Of a stretch of DNA of 41,485 nt, positions 17,700-27,302 are shown one piece after another. The stretch is from positions 1 through 41,485 of the forward strand of contig JAPMOS010000248.1 of assembly GCA_027972325.1 (NCBI GenBank), given 5' to 3'. Source of the DNA: Paratrimastix pyriformis. Taxonomy: Eukaryota > Preaxostyla > Paratrimastigidae. Made by a program: the position numbers and the translations under genes. The notes beneath the pieces were generated by a model. The model saw only the letters and a list, made by a program, of their open reading frames with translations, had not been told where the DNA came from and made no database searches. Position 1 is the stretch's first letter. Each line of letters starts with the position of its first letter.

Positions 17700-18904
17700 G
17701 ACTTGGGTCTTTGCGGACTGGGCCTCACGGCCATTCTCGACTTCAGCGAATGCAATTGCGGCTTGCCGCTGTTCACTCTCTGCTGGTTCGGTTCGAGGTT
17801 TTTATGCACTTCTGGTACATGGTCTGTGCTTTTGCTTTCGGTTTCCACCGACACCGAGGCACCGGTCGCTGACGCAGATGCAATTGCCTGCTGTCTTGCG
17901 GTGCGCTTCGCGGAGAACCGTGCCAGCCTGTTGAACGGTTTGTGGTGGACAATGGTCTGTGAAGACGCTGTCACTTTGGACACTTCGCACTGACTCTTGC
18001 CATGCAATAGTGCGGCCCCCGAGGTGATCACCAGTCGGGAGCGGGACAGACCCTTGATCTCGACAGGACCGAAGAGGTCCTCGGAGACCTCGTTGAGAGC
18101 CGCGGCAGCTCCCTGGTCCGCCTCGGGTTCATCCTCATTCTCCTCATCACCACCACCAGACTTGGGCTTGAGGCCCTTGACGGCCAGCAGCTCTTGGCGG
18201 CCGGCGGCCCCTTGGCGGAGGGCATGGGCCAGGAGGGCCGCAGCGTCGAGGTGGGGCTCCATGGCGGCTCTCCGGGCCTCGGAGAGCTGCTCCGTCAGCA
18301 TGACCAACCCGAGCTGGACGGCCTTGAGGGCGGCCTTCAGCTGGTCGGCGTTCAGCTGCGTGTCCTCGGACTCGGAGCCGAAGATCCCCACGTAGCCATA
18401 GGCCAAGGCCCTGGTGGTGAGCTGGACCGTGTCCAACATGGACACCAGGCGGCCGTCAGCTGCCATAAGGTCTGTGGGGGCCCCGCGTGCGTGCATGGCA
18501 CTCTTGGGTGGGGCGTTGAGCACCTTGGGCTTCCCAAGAAGCTTAAGAGGAGGGAAGCGCTTGAGGATGGCCTTCACATAGGCCTTCTCCGGGTCTCGGA
18601 GGGCGTGGTGTTGCTGGGCCAGGAAACTCTCAGGGACGAGGTCCCTGAGGAACGCGCGCTGCAGCTCAGCGTCAACACCCGAGCCCAGGCAGGCCAGCGG
18701 GTCGGCCTCTTGACGACGCGCCTCTTCAAAGGACAAGACTTCCGGATGGGCCGGGTCAAGCGGGTGCTCGAAGGCATCCGGCGAGGACCAGAAGGCGGCT
18801 GCCAAGGTCGGCGTGGGAAGGAACTGGTCCTTGGAAGGAGCCGACTCTGCCGCCGCTGGTGGTGCTTCTTGTTGTTGTTGTTGTTGTTGATCTTGTTGTT
18901 GCAT
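17681..18904 (-). CDS. Gag-like protein, element B
   Basis: A 407-codon frame beginning with a glutamine-rich tract encoded by a CAA-rich microsatellite (18868-18902). Next come a proline/alanine-rich segment, a conserved block (SPDAFEHPLDPAHPEVLSFE), a helical region likely to drive assembly (KAALKAVQLGLVMLTEQLSE), an acidic linker (DEENEDEPEADQG) and a basic C-terminal third. The position directly after the 5' terminal repeat and before the polymerase identifies it as Gag. No zinc knuckle is visible. The RG-rich ORF at the other end of the element may supply nucleic-acid binding. It is intact in this copy. Confidence 0.8.
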   Translation of the reverse strand: MQQQDQQQQQQQEAPPAAAESAPSKDQFLPTPTLAAAFWSSPDAFEHPLDPAHPEVLSFEEARRQEADPLACLGSGVDAELQRAFLRDLVPESFLAQQHHALRDPEKAYVKAILKRFPPLKLLGKPKVLNAPPKSAMHARGAPTDLMAADGRLVSMLDTVQLTTRALAYGYVGIFGSESEDTQLNADQLKAALKAVQLGLVMLTEQLSEARRAAMEPHLDAAALLAHALRQGAAGRQELLAVKGLKPKSGGGDEENEDEPEADQGAAAALNEVSEDLFGPVEIKGLSRSRLVITSGAALLHGKSQCEVSKVTASSQTIVHHKPFNRLARFSAKRTARQQAIASASATGASVSVETESKSTDHVPEVHKNLEPNQQRVNSGKPQLHSLKSRMAVRPSPQRPKSWRSMT

Positions 18905-18996
18905 AGTAACGAGTAATGCTTGGTTGTCTTGAAACCAATAAAAAGTGGTAACGCAAAATTTTTGCTTTTCTCAGTCGGGTTCGACGAAGAAACGAC

Positions 18997-19135
18997 GGGG
19001 TGATGTGGACTATTTTCAGTTTTATTTTTTATTATTATTATTCTTTGAAAGTCGGGTGAATACGAAGACTAGTCATGAGCACAGCCCCCCCTTACCGATG
19101 AGTAGCTCTCATTCTTCCTACTTTGGACGGAAGAA
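18997..19135 (-). repeat. 5' terminal inverted repeat and outer end of element B
   Basis: The complement of 13490-13580 (AAACGACGGGGTG through GTCATGAGCACAGCC), followed by the 5' outer end reading CGATGAGTAGCTCTC to CTTTGGACGGAAG. The segment 18905-18996 is the leader between this repeat and the Gag start. Confidence 0.85.
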
Positions 19136-19570
19136 GGCATCAGTCGATGCGTGAGCAGGCATGCAACATCGAGCATCACACTGCCCCCAGCAAAGCCCCA
19201 CTCTGATGGTGCTGGTGTGGTGGTTCTGGTCTGAATGCGCTGGCGTGATGCTGCTGCTGGTGTGAGAATGAACACCAGGAGGCATATGGGCACACAGGCC
19301 CGCCCCCAGACGCACCGCCACGCAGCTGACCTGGTGTGCCAGGACGCATTCAAGGGCATGATGAGCACACAGGCCCGCCCCGAAAAACACCCCTCTGGTG
19401 GTGCTGGGTGATGGTGTTGGTGTTGCTGCTGCTGGTGTAAGAATGTACACCAGAGGGGATGTGGGCACACTCAGGCCCGCCCTGAGACGCCTCAAGCAGT
19501 CAAGCAGCTGTCCTGGTGACGTCAGGACGCATTCAAGGGCATGATGAGCACACAGGCCCGCCCTGAAAAG
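19136..19570. repeat. Minisatellite, period about 181 bp
   Basis: Two full, diverged units. The word GACGCATTCAAGGGCATGA starts at about 19345 and again at about 19526, and CACACAGGCCCGCCC, GCTGCTGCTGGTGT and AACACCAG-type words recur at the same spacing. It is GC-rich with GGTG/CTG runs. It lies between the end of DIRS element B and the ATPase fossil and replaces the downstream part of that gene. No coding function is seen. Confidence 0.7.
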
Positions 19571-20448
19571 TCACGTTGTGGTCTGCGGTGACTTTCTCGA
19601 ATAGTTCTAAGAAATCTGCCTTCTTCATACACGACATATAATCATGGTAAATCATGTCTTTCACTGAGTCATTCTTGGTGTAATGGACAAAACAGTAATT
19701 GGTGTTCTGCCTTGTTCTTGGTGATATACCTGTTGGTATTTGTGTCGTCAGAATGACTGAGATGATGTTGTATCTTCTGTGATTGCAAAACAGACTGCCT
19801 AAAATATTACTTTGGTGTAACTTGTTGTTGCCATCTAAGATATCGTCAAATATCAATAAGACTGACTTCTTGCCTTTTGTCTTCTCTTGGAACTTGATGA
19901 GCTTCTCAATGAATAATGGTGTCTCATCATCGTCAAAGCCTCCAAAACATTGATCATCCGGAATGTTCCCTAACTCTTTCTGATATCTATCTTTATTGTC
20001 TTGTGCAACTGTAAAATAATAGATATATCTTGTCAATCTCACTTCGTATCTGCTGTATAATGGACAGAACTGATGTCGTTTTGCCACTCTCCTTCATGCC
20101 ATAATGTAGTGAAATAAAAGGCTCTTTCTTGTTTTTGAACCTGTCCACAATCTCTAATGAACTGAACTTAGGCATCTTGACATTACCTACCTTGACAATG
20201 CTTGCATCATCTTCTTTTACTTCAGGTGGAATAAAGACAACTTGCTTCTGCTCAATTTGCTCATCTTCTTCAACTTTATGCTCTTCCGCTTTCACTTTCT
20301 TCTCTTTCTTCTCTTTCTTCTCCTTAGGAACCTTCTCTTTCTTCTCTTTTGGTGGAGCACATTTATGCTTCTTAAGCCACTTCTCACTCTTATATTCTTT
20401 TCCACACTCAGGACACTTATATACTTCCTTAACTGATTCAGACGACAT
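19571..20448 (-). pseudogene. A32-like packaging ATPase fossil with N-terminal zinc finger (Polinton/virophage-like)
   Basis: Two minus-strand frames (19993-20448 and 19533-20087) cover one gene. The N-terminus has a C2H2 finger (YKCPECGKEYKSEKWLKKHKC spans residues about 10-30: Cys-Cys-His-Cys pattern) and then a long lysine/glutamate-rich linker. The ATPase follows, with Walker A (YGMKESGKTTS), Walker B (SVLLIFDDIL) and a downstream sensor-like region (SVILTTQIPTGI). Such FtsK/HerA-type ATPases pump DNA into capsids of Polintons, virophages and giant viruses. This is the strongest evidence for a virus-like element here. It is broken, with about one break plus loss of the C-terminal end to the minisatellite. 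Confidence 0.7.
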
Positions 20449-20514
20449 TTTGAATTGTAACTATAATCTATATAGAAAAAATATTTTGTGTGTGAACTGT
20501 ATTAGTTAACTAAT
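20449..20514. promoter_or_regulatory. Divergent promoter region between ATPase and acidic ORF
   Basis: This 66-bp AT-rich gap separates two diverging start codons. It contains CTATATAG and TAACTATAAT, close in wording to the TATAGTTAGTATATAG sequence upstream of the 56-codon ORF (2955-2974). A shared TATA-like promoter of the virus-like element is an inference from three starts only. Confidence 0.35.
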
Positions 20515-20622
20515 ATGTCTGACAGTGTATCTGAATTTGATGAGGATGTACAGTCTTTTGTCTCGTCCTCGAGTGAAAGATCTATACCTTATGGAGATGA
20601 TGAAAATAGTGAAGATTCTCAA
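20515..20622 (+). pseudogene. N-terminal fragment of an acidic protein, cut by DIRS element D
   Basis: A frame starting at ATG 20515 encodes a serine/aspartate/glutamate-rich stretch (MSDSVSEFDEDVQSFVSSSS) and is cut after about 36 codons where element D begins. Its divergent start, AT-rich codons and proximity to the ATPase make it part of the virus-like element. No family is recognised. Confidence 0.45.
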
Positions 20623-20681
20623 ACTATCCATCGTAAGACTCAGGATAGCAGCCGACAGCCTCCGTCTTCGGCAGTCTAGGT

Positions 20682-21256
20682 GCTATATCTCCTTGTTCTT
20701 CATGATAAACACCACACAATGCAGAAAAAAGTCACAAGTCAAACCCAGGTGAAAGCACTTGGAAACATCTCAAAAAAGTGTCCTGGGTGGAGAACCGGTC
20801 AGGATGGACATGGGTCGACCGGTGGTCGATAGGGTTGGTTCGACCGAAAAAAACCAATCCTAAAATAAAAATCGTATGGTCACGACGGGCAGCGTGTCCA
20901 ATACGTGTCCATAAATCACAACAAAAATCGGAGAGAGAGGTCAAAGGGAGCCAAGAACATCGGGCGAAAAGCAAAAATTTAACACGCATCGGAAGGGGTG
21001 AGATTCGGGGTTAACGGCCCGAGATTCGGCAAATCTCCGATCTCCGAAAACCGTTAAGGTAATTGCGGGCCAACGGTCCATGATCGAACCGTGAAGTGAC
21101 CCCGATTTGGGCTCCGGAAGGGGTCCCAAGAGAGGGTAAAAAGCACGGATGTCGAAATCACAACAGGGCAAAAGTTGAAAAATGAGATCTGAAATTTCCC
21201 GCCCAATTCCAGTACTTAAGGGGGCGCCCCGGACCAGCACAGTGCCTTCGTTTTTT
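20682..21256 (+). repeat. Left terminal inverted repeat of element D
   Basis: About 570 bp whose complement is found at about 32338-32912. Shared words include TTAAGGGGGCGCCCC, CCGAATCTC/GAGATTCGG and GTGAAGTGACCCCGA. The two copies differ at few positions. Such long terminal repeats in inverted orientation are typical of DIRS elements rather than LTR retrotransposons. Confidence 0.85.
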
Positions 21257-21316
21257 CGTGGTGAACACCCGTTTTTTCAAGGACTACCGACCGAACAACA
21301 ACGAAACTCTCCTCCA

Positions 21317-21748
21317 ATGGCCTCTACTCATCGACTTCAAGACCCTCCGATGCCCAAGATCAACATCAAGGTTCCAACTCCTGGGACACCCAATCCGACC
21401 CCCAACGGCTCTTCGAGTGGCTCTTCGAGTGCCGTTTCGGCGGGAAGGGGCACTCGCGGCCCGGGCTCGACCTTCTTGGACCGGCTGATGGTTACGGATG
21501 CCCGCGTGTCAGGGGCGGCTCCCGGTGGCCCGGCAAGCCCGGCGCAGGCCCTACAGGCGGCTGCGGCTGTCCACAAGGCTGCTTCCGCCGCGCAGGCCGC
21601 GTCCGGCCTGGCCACCGCGACCGCTCCGCTACCATCCCAGGACCTCGACGACGACGGTGCCGCCCAGAGCGGTCACCCCCCAGCCCCAGGAAGGCCTCGA
21701 CCTCTACATCCGGCGCGTGATGGAGGCCTCGCTGGGGGACTTTCTCGA
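21317..21748 (+). pseudogene. Gag N-terminal part, element D, interrupted by element C
   Basis: An open frame starting at ATG 21317 (MASTHRLQDPPMPKINIKVP) continues in S/G/P/A-rich sequence with alanine-rich helices to about 21640. Credible protein in another phase (LDLYIRRVMEASLGDFLDL) runs up to the point where element C begins. The position just inside the left terminal repeat identifies it as Gag. It is broken. Confidence 0.6.
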
Positions 21749-21795
21749 TCTTCCGTCCAAAGTAGGAAGAATGAGAGCTACTCATCGGTAAGGGG

Positions 21796-21893
21796 GGGCT
21801 GTGCTCATGACTAGTCTCCGTATTCACCCGACATTCAAAGAATAATAATAATAAAAATAAAACTGAAAATAGTCCACATCACCCCGTCGTTTC
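21796..21893 (+). repeat. Left terminal inverted repeat of element C
   Basis: GGGGGCTGTGCTCATGAC through AATAATAATAATAAAAAT to CACCCCGTCGTTT. Its exact complement lies at 27303-27400. It carries the C-specific variants CTCCGTATT and CGACATTC, where element B has CTTCGTATT and CGACTTTC at both of its ends. Confidence 0.85.
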
Positions 21894-21977
21894 TTCGTCG
21901 AACCCGACTGAGAAAAGCAAAAATTTTGCGTTACCACTTTTTATTGGTTTCAAGACAACCAAGCATTACTCGTTACT

Positions 21978-23201
21978 ATGCAACAACAAGATCAACAACA
22001 AGAACAACAACAACAAGCACCACCAGCGGCGGCAGAGTCGGCTCCTTCCAAGGACCAGTTCCTTCCCACGCCGACCTTGGCAGCCGCCTTCTGGGCCTCG
22101 CCGGATGCCTTCGAGCACCCGCTTGACCCGGCCCATCCGGAAGTCTTGTCCTTTGAAGAGGCGCGCCGTCAAGAGGCCGACCCGCTGGCCTGCCTGGGCT
22201 CGGGTGTTGACGCTGAGCTGCAGCGCGCGTTCCTCAGGGACCTCGTCCCTGAGAGTTTCCTGGCCCAGCAACACCACGCCCTCCGAGACCCGGAGAAGGC
22301 CTATGTGAAGGCCATCCTCAAGCGCTTCCCTCCTCTTAAGCTTCTTGGGAAGCCCAAGGTGCTCAACGCCCCACCCAAGAGTGCCATGCACGCACGCGGG
22401 GCCCCCACAGACCTTATGGCAGCTGACGGCCGCCTGGTGTCCATGTTGGACACGGTCCAGCTCACCTCCAGGGCCTTGGCCTATGGCTACGTGGGGATCT
22501 TCGGCTCCGAGTCCGAGGACACGCAGCTGAACGCCGACCAGCTGAAGGCCGCCCTCAAGGCCGTCCAGCTCGGGTTGGTCATGCTGACGGAGCAGCTCTC
22601 CGAGGCCCGGAGAGCCGCCATGGAGCCCCACCTCGACGCTGCGGCCCTCCTGGCCCATGCCCTCCGCCAAGGGGGCCGCCGGCCGCCAAGAGCTGCTGGC
22701 CGTCAAGGGCCTCAAGCCCAAGTCTGGTGGTGGTGATGAGGAGAACGAGGACGAATCCGAGGCGGACCAGGGAGCTGCCGCGGCTCTCAACGAGGTCTCC
22801 GAGGACCTCTTCGGTCCTGTCGAGATCAAGGGTCTGTCCCGGTCCCGACTGGTGATCACCTCGGGGCCGCACTATTGCATGGCAAGAGTCAGTGCGAAGT
22901 GTCCAAAGTGACAGCGTCTTCACAGACCATTGTCCACCACAAACCGTTCAACAGGCTGGCACGGTTCTCCGCGAAGCGCACCGCAAGACAGCAGGCAATT
23001 GCATCTGCATCAGCGACCGGTGCCTCGGTGTCGGTGGAAACCGAAAGCAAAAGCACAGACCATGTACCAGAAGTGCATAAAAACCTCGAACCGAACCAGC
23101 AGAGAGTGAACAGAGGCAAGCCGCAATTGCATTCGCTGAAGCCGAGAATGGCCGTGAGGCCCAGTCCGCAAAGACCCAAGTCTTGGAGGTCCATGACCTA
23201 G
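21978..23201 (+). pseudogene. Gag-like region, element C
   Basis: The main frame (21978-22736) starts with a Q-rich tract and follows the Gag of element B through the SPDAFEHPLDPAHPEVLSFE block and the helical region. The acidic linker and the basic C-terminal part appear in the frames 22657-22911 and 22875-23201. The role is as for B: assembly of the particle in which reverse transcription happens. It is broken, with about two breaks. Confidence 0.75.
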
Positions 23202-25476
23202 AATTTTTCCAGTGGGGAGAAATGAAAAACCTCACAGTGAAACAAATCCAGACCTCATTTCAAAGGCGATCGCCATTGGTGGGCCCTCTGGCGGGCCGAG
23301 TGAACCGCGAACCACACCGCTCACGTTGGCTGAGCCTACCACTACCACTCGAGGTGAAGAGTTGGGTGGAAGAGGGTCTGACCTGGCATTGGTTGGGGGA
23401 CCCACCGATTGCGCCAGTGCGCATCCCGTCGCGCCGCCCGAGAATGGGCCAAACCAGCAAGACCGAGGAGCCCCAGAACTCCCAGAAAACGGTGGGATGC
23501 ACCGCACCACTGCAGAGCCCAGAAAGCCGAGCCCCTCTTATAGCAGGTTCTGGAAGGACACTGGAAACGGGGGACCAGCAGCTGGCTCGCCGGAGTCCAC
23601 TATTTTGGACCAGAGAGCAGAGGGAGGTCTCGGCAGTCTTGAGCGAGTATGGAACGCTCGGGGCAGTGCAGGAGTGTGGTACCAAATTGTTGTGGGAGAG
23701 TCCGATCTTCGGCGTCCCCAAGCCCCATTCCTTGAAATGGAGGGTGGTGATCGACTTGTCCGCACTAAACAGGCGGATCGATTGCCCCCATTTCAAGATG
23801 GAGGGGCTGGGGACAGCCTTCCCACTAGCCCCTCAGGGCACGTTCTTCACGAAAGTCGATCTTTCGAACGCTTACCTGCACATGGGAGTGGCACCACACC
23901 TCATCCCGTACCTGTGTTTCAGCTGGGAGGGAGGGAACTCCAGTGGACGGCACTCCCGTTCGGCCTCTCAGTGGCCCCACGCTCGTTCACCAAACTGATC
24001 AAACAGGCGGTGAGAGTGATGCGGGCAGCAGGCGTCCAGGTAGTCTTCTACCTGGACGACCTCCTCTTCATGGCCCAGTCCCCACAGAAGGCACGCAGGG
24101 ACACGATAGCAGCGATGTATTTCCTCCACCAGCTGGGGTTAACTGTGAACTGGGAGAAGACAGACCCCAACCCATCACAGGTCGTCGAGTTCTTGGGATT
24201 CCAGCTGGACTCCAGGACGCAGACAGTGCGGGTCCCCGTGGAGAAGATGGAGGGGATCAGACAGGAGTGTCGGAACCTCATAAAAAAGGACAGACTGCTC
24301 GTCAGGGCACTGGCCCGCATCATCGGCAAGTTGTCCTCGCTCCGCCCGGCCGTCGAGGCCGCTCACCTGCACACCAGGGGATTGGACCGAGTGAAGTCAC
24401 GTGCGGTGTGGTCACACGGCTGGGAGGGCATGGCCACCCTCGACGAGGCAGCCAAAGCGGATCTCCACTGGTGGGCCATGGTGCCCCAGGACCAGTGTCA
24501 GCAGTGCTGGAGGGCAGTACCCCCAGCGTGGGAGCTGACCACCGACGCAAGCGCCTACGCATGGGGCGCGACGCTGCGCAGTCTCCATCCCCCGCAGGCG
24601 GGCAGGCCACCCCCGCAACCGATCCACGCACGGGAAATCTGGGAGAAGGACTTCCTGGAGACGCAGACATTCTCCTCGGTGAATCGCCTCGAGCTGGAGG
24701 CGGGCATCAGGGCGGTAGCTCTCCTCCACAGCCACTTGCAGGGCCAGACGGTCCAGTGGCGCTCGGACAACAAGGTAGTTGTTGCCTGCGTGGGGAAGTG
24801 GAAGGGGAAGAGCGTGGACATGACCGAGGGCACCCAGAAACTGCACAACCTCTGTCAGCAGTGGGACATCACTCTCCTCCCAGAGTATCTTCCCGGGGAA
24901 GACAACGGAGTGGCGGACCAGCTCTCCAGAGAGGTCGAGCGCGAGGATTGGATGCTCAATCCGGCGATCTTCCAGCTGGTCACGAACCTGCGCTTCCGCC
25001 CCATGGTGGACGGCTTCGCCTCAGCGCGCAACCACCTGTTGCCAAGGTGGTGGAGTTGGGTCCTCGAGCCGGGTTGCTCGGGAGTGGACTTCTTCCACCA
25101 GCCCCTCCGGGGGCTGCCCTTGTGGCTCAATCCGCCCTTCTCCATGATCGGGAGGGTGCTGGCAGCTCTACGGGATCAGAGAGGGGAAGCATTAGTCCTG
25201 ATACCAGAGTGGGACACGGCCCCATGGTGGCCAATGGCCCAGGGGATGCAGATCTCACCCCCCCTGGCGCTCCCTCGGGTGGACTGCCTCTTCCTCCCGG
25301 GCCGCACCCGGAACCAGACCCCAGTGGGGCCACCCAGATGGCAGAGCAGGGTGATTCATGTCAGCGGGGAGCTGGCGAGGGTCGCGACAGCGAGGCAGAC
25401 GTGGGGGGAGAAGCTCCATCAGCTGGACCTGTCGTTATTGACCTCGTGGGAGAGGACTCACCCCCCCACCAACTGA
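23183..25476 (+). pseudogene. Reverse transcriptase/RNase H, element C
   Basis: Frames 23183-23998 and 23212-25476 together cover the enzyme described for element B. Visible marks are LPFGLSVAPRSFTKLI, the catalytic YLDD at 24049-24060, RNase H (TTDASAYAWGA; WRSDNKVVVAC; NGVADQLSRE) and the tryptophan-rich C-terminal extension. The alternate open frame over it is also present (23943-26183). About one break. Confidence 0.85.
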
Positions 25477-26416
25477 GTGAGGCAGCCCGGCAGCTCATCG
25501 CTCACTCGGTCGAGAGCAAGACTCAGAGAAACTACGATACGGCCGTTGCCCAGTTTGCTGCCTACTTGGGAAAAAATGAGCGGGAGATCTTGCAAGCGAC
25601 GGACACAGACCTGGCAAACTTCCTCGCGGAAGGTAGCAAGAAATGGGCGCCCAGCACCGCGATGAAAAAGAGATCCGCCATTGCTCGCTACTTCCTCCTC
25701 CACGGGAGGCCTGATCCAGGCACCTCAGCCACAGTGAAGGCCGTTTTGACGGGGATGGAGAAGACAAAGCCAGTGTCAGTCAGGAAGGGAACCTTCGACA
25801 CGGACCTCATCTGGCGCCATCTCAGATCACTTGGGACAAATTCCAAGCTGGACCATCGCGACCTCCTGGGAAAAATTGTCCTGTTGGGCGAGGCCCTCGG
25901 ACTGAGAGCGGCGGACCTCAACACCGCACGGTTGGAGGACCTTCGCCTCATTGATGGCGACCACATGTGCGAACTCAAAGTCCTGCCCAAGGAAAGGAGA
26001 AAGAAGGAATGGGTCATGCAAAAAATGGGAGGAAACGAGGCTGACCCACTGCTCTGTTTTCACTGCGCGGTGATTGAATTGAATGACCGCCGTCCAGAGC
26101 GGTGCACCCCAGCTCTGATGTGGAAGCTCAAGAATGGGGAAAATGCACAACAACATGGTTGTTGTCTTGTGGCAAGCGGCTGATGCTGGCCGCAGGCTTG
26201 GGCAAAGAGTGGGGCCCGCACTCTGTCAGGGCCGCTGCGGCCTCGAAGGCAGCGTCGACTGGGCTTGACGGGCTGGCTGTGTCTGCACAGTTTCGGTGGT
26301 CGCGCAAGGGTGCGACACTCACCAAACATTCTCTCCACCAGTCGGTTGGCACTGCAAAGGCTTTGGCTTCGGCAGTTTTCGGGCCGGCAGATGCTGCCGG
26401 GCTCGATCGAGAATAG
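25458..26416 (+). pseudogene. DIRS tyrosine recombinase, element C
   Basis: The frame 23943-26183 carries the core-binding domain and the first catalytic arginine region (LGLRAADLNTARLEDLRLID). The frame 26102-26416 carries the HSVR box (HSVRAAAASKAAS, starting at 26219) and the terminal part. The overlap with the RNase H end is as in elements A and B. About one break. Confidence 0.8.
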
Positions 26417-26452
26417 AATGAGGACCCAGGTCGGCATTTCCTTTCAATTGTC

Positions 26453-26543
26453 ATGAGCACAGCCCCCTTACCGATGAGTAGCTCTCATTCTTCCTACTTT
26501 GGACGGAAGATGGATGAGCTACAAAGGGGGGGCTGTGCTCATC
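26453..26543 (+). repeat. ICR of element C
   Basis: It contains the complement of the 5' outer end (TTACCGATGAGTAGCTCTC to TTTGGACGGAAG) followed at once by the complement of the 3' outer end (ATGGATGAGCTACAAAGG), flanked by ATGAGCACAGCCCC and GGGGCTGTGCTCAT. This order is what the DIRS circle model requires. Confidence 0.88.
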
Positions 26544-26789
26544 GCTCCCACCCTCCACCGCAATGTGATGTCGACCAGGTCCTCTTTGGCTCCAGCCTTG
26601 TTGTCGTGTATTTTGCTGACACCAAGGCTGATAGTTTTCGCACGCAACTCCATGGGAGTAGTGCGGTCAAGTTCGATGATCTCGGGGTGCTATGAGCACC
26701 GGGAGGTCTCATCTTTTCACTTTGTTTCCCTCTCTTCGCTGTCCCTTTTTTCCTTTGTCTTCCTCGTGCCTGGCCCTTTGTCTTCCCCG

Positions 26790-27094
26790 CAGAGCGCATC
26801 GCGGGCAACAAGGCGGCCGCGGCTCTGTTCAAGGCGGCCAACTTGGGCGTCCCCTCCCTGGCGGGCCGCAAGCACCAACGCGGTTTCTTCCAGCGTGGTC
26901 GCGGCTCGGCTCCTGCGTCCGGCTTCTCTTCCGGCGGCCAGCACCAGCCCTCTTCTGGTTTCTCTGGCCGTCCTTACCGGTTCGCGCGCTTCAGGGGCGG
27001 TTTCTCCCGGCCCGGGCCTGCTGCGGGGGCGCCTCCAGCGGCCTCCACTCCTGCGCCGCAGCGGCAGCAGAAGTGCCAGCGGCCGCGCCGCTAA
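26790..27094 (+). CDS. RG-rich ORF outside the ICR, element C
   Basis: Credible coding sequence begins after a roughly 90-base pyrimidine-rich tract ending in CAG (26790-26792): ERIAGNKAAAALFKAANLGV, then R/G/F-rich sequence with RGRG and RFRGG, and a Q/R-rich end with stop at 27092-27094. The first ATG in this frame is at 26843, within the protein-like part, so the natural start is unclear. Expression by splicing from an upstream exon is possible but unproven. The probable role is nucleic-acid binding for the particle. Confidence 0.5.
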
Positions 27095-27302
27095 GCCATT
27101 GGAGGTGGTTTTCCCTTTTGTGACCTCGTTCTGGCTTTTTTCCTCTCTTCTTCTTAACTTCGTGCTGGATTTTCGCGTGGTAGGTCTTCTCACCTCAACC
27201 TCGCGGTCCTTTTCCGTGGTCTTTCCTTCTTTGCTGACTTTTTCCTACTTATATGTTAGTTCCCCCACCCTTCCCATCCCATTTTGGATTGGATTCGACT
27301 CG

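Larger units (their letters stand above)
10305..18511 (+). repeat. Tandem duplication unit, copy 2
   Basis: The second copy of the unit at 2132-10304 is 8,207 bp, or 34 bp longer, mainly through longer mononucleotide runs. It starts at CACAATTTTTTGAG directly after the truncated Gag of element A. Beyond 18511 the DIRS element B continues to its natural end, which shows that copy 2 retains the original right-hand context. Copy 1 retains the left-hand context (1-2131). Confidence 0.9.
13463..19135 (-). mobile_element. DIRS retrotransposon B (A/B/C family), full length, close to whole
   Basis: A complete minus-strand DIRS element of about 5.67 kb. From its own 5' end (plus coordinate 19135) the parts are: outer end and terminal repeat at about 18997-19135, Gag at 17681-18904, reverse transcriptase/RNase H at 15404-17659, tyrosine recombinase at about 14464-15420, ICR at 14341-14428, RG-rich ORF at 13789-14190, and terminal repeat and outer end at 13463-13580. 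Gag and the reverse transcriptase frame look whole; the element as a whole shows about one break. The flanks share the trinucleotide CTT (element sense) on both sides, as expected for recombinase-mediated entry of a circle. It is young. Confidence 0.88.
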
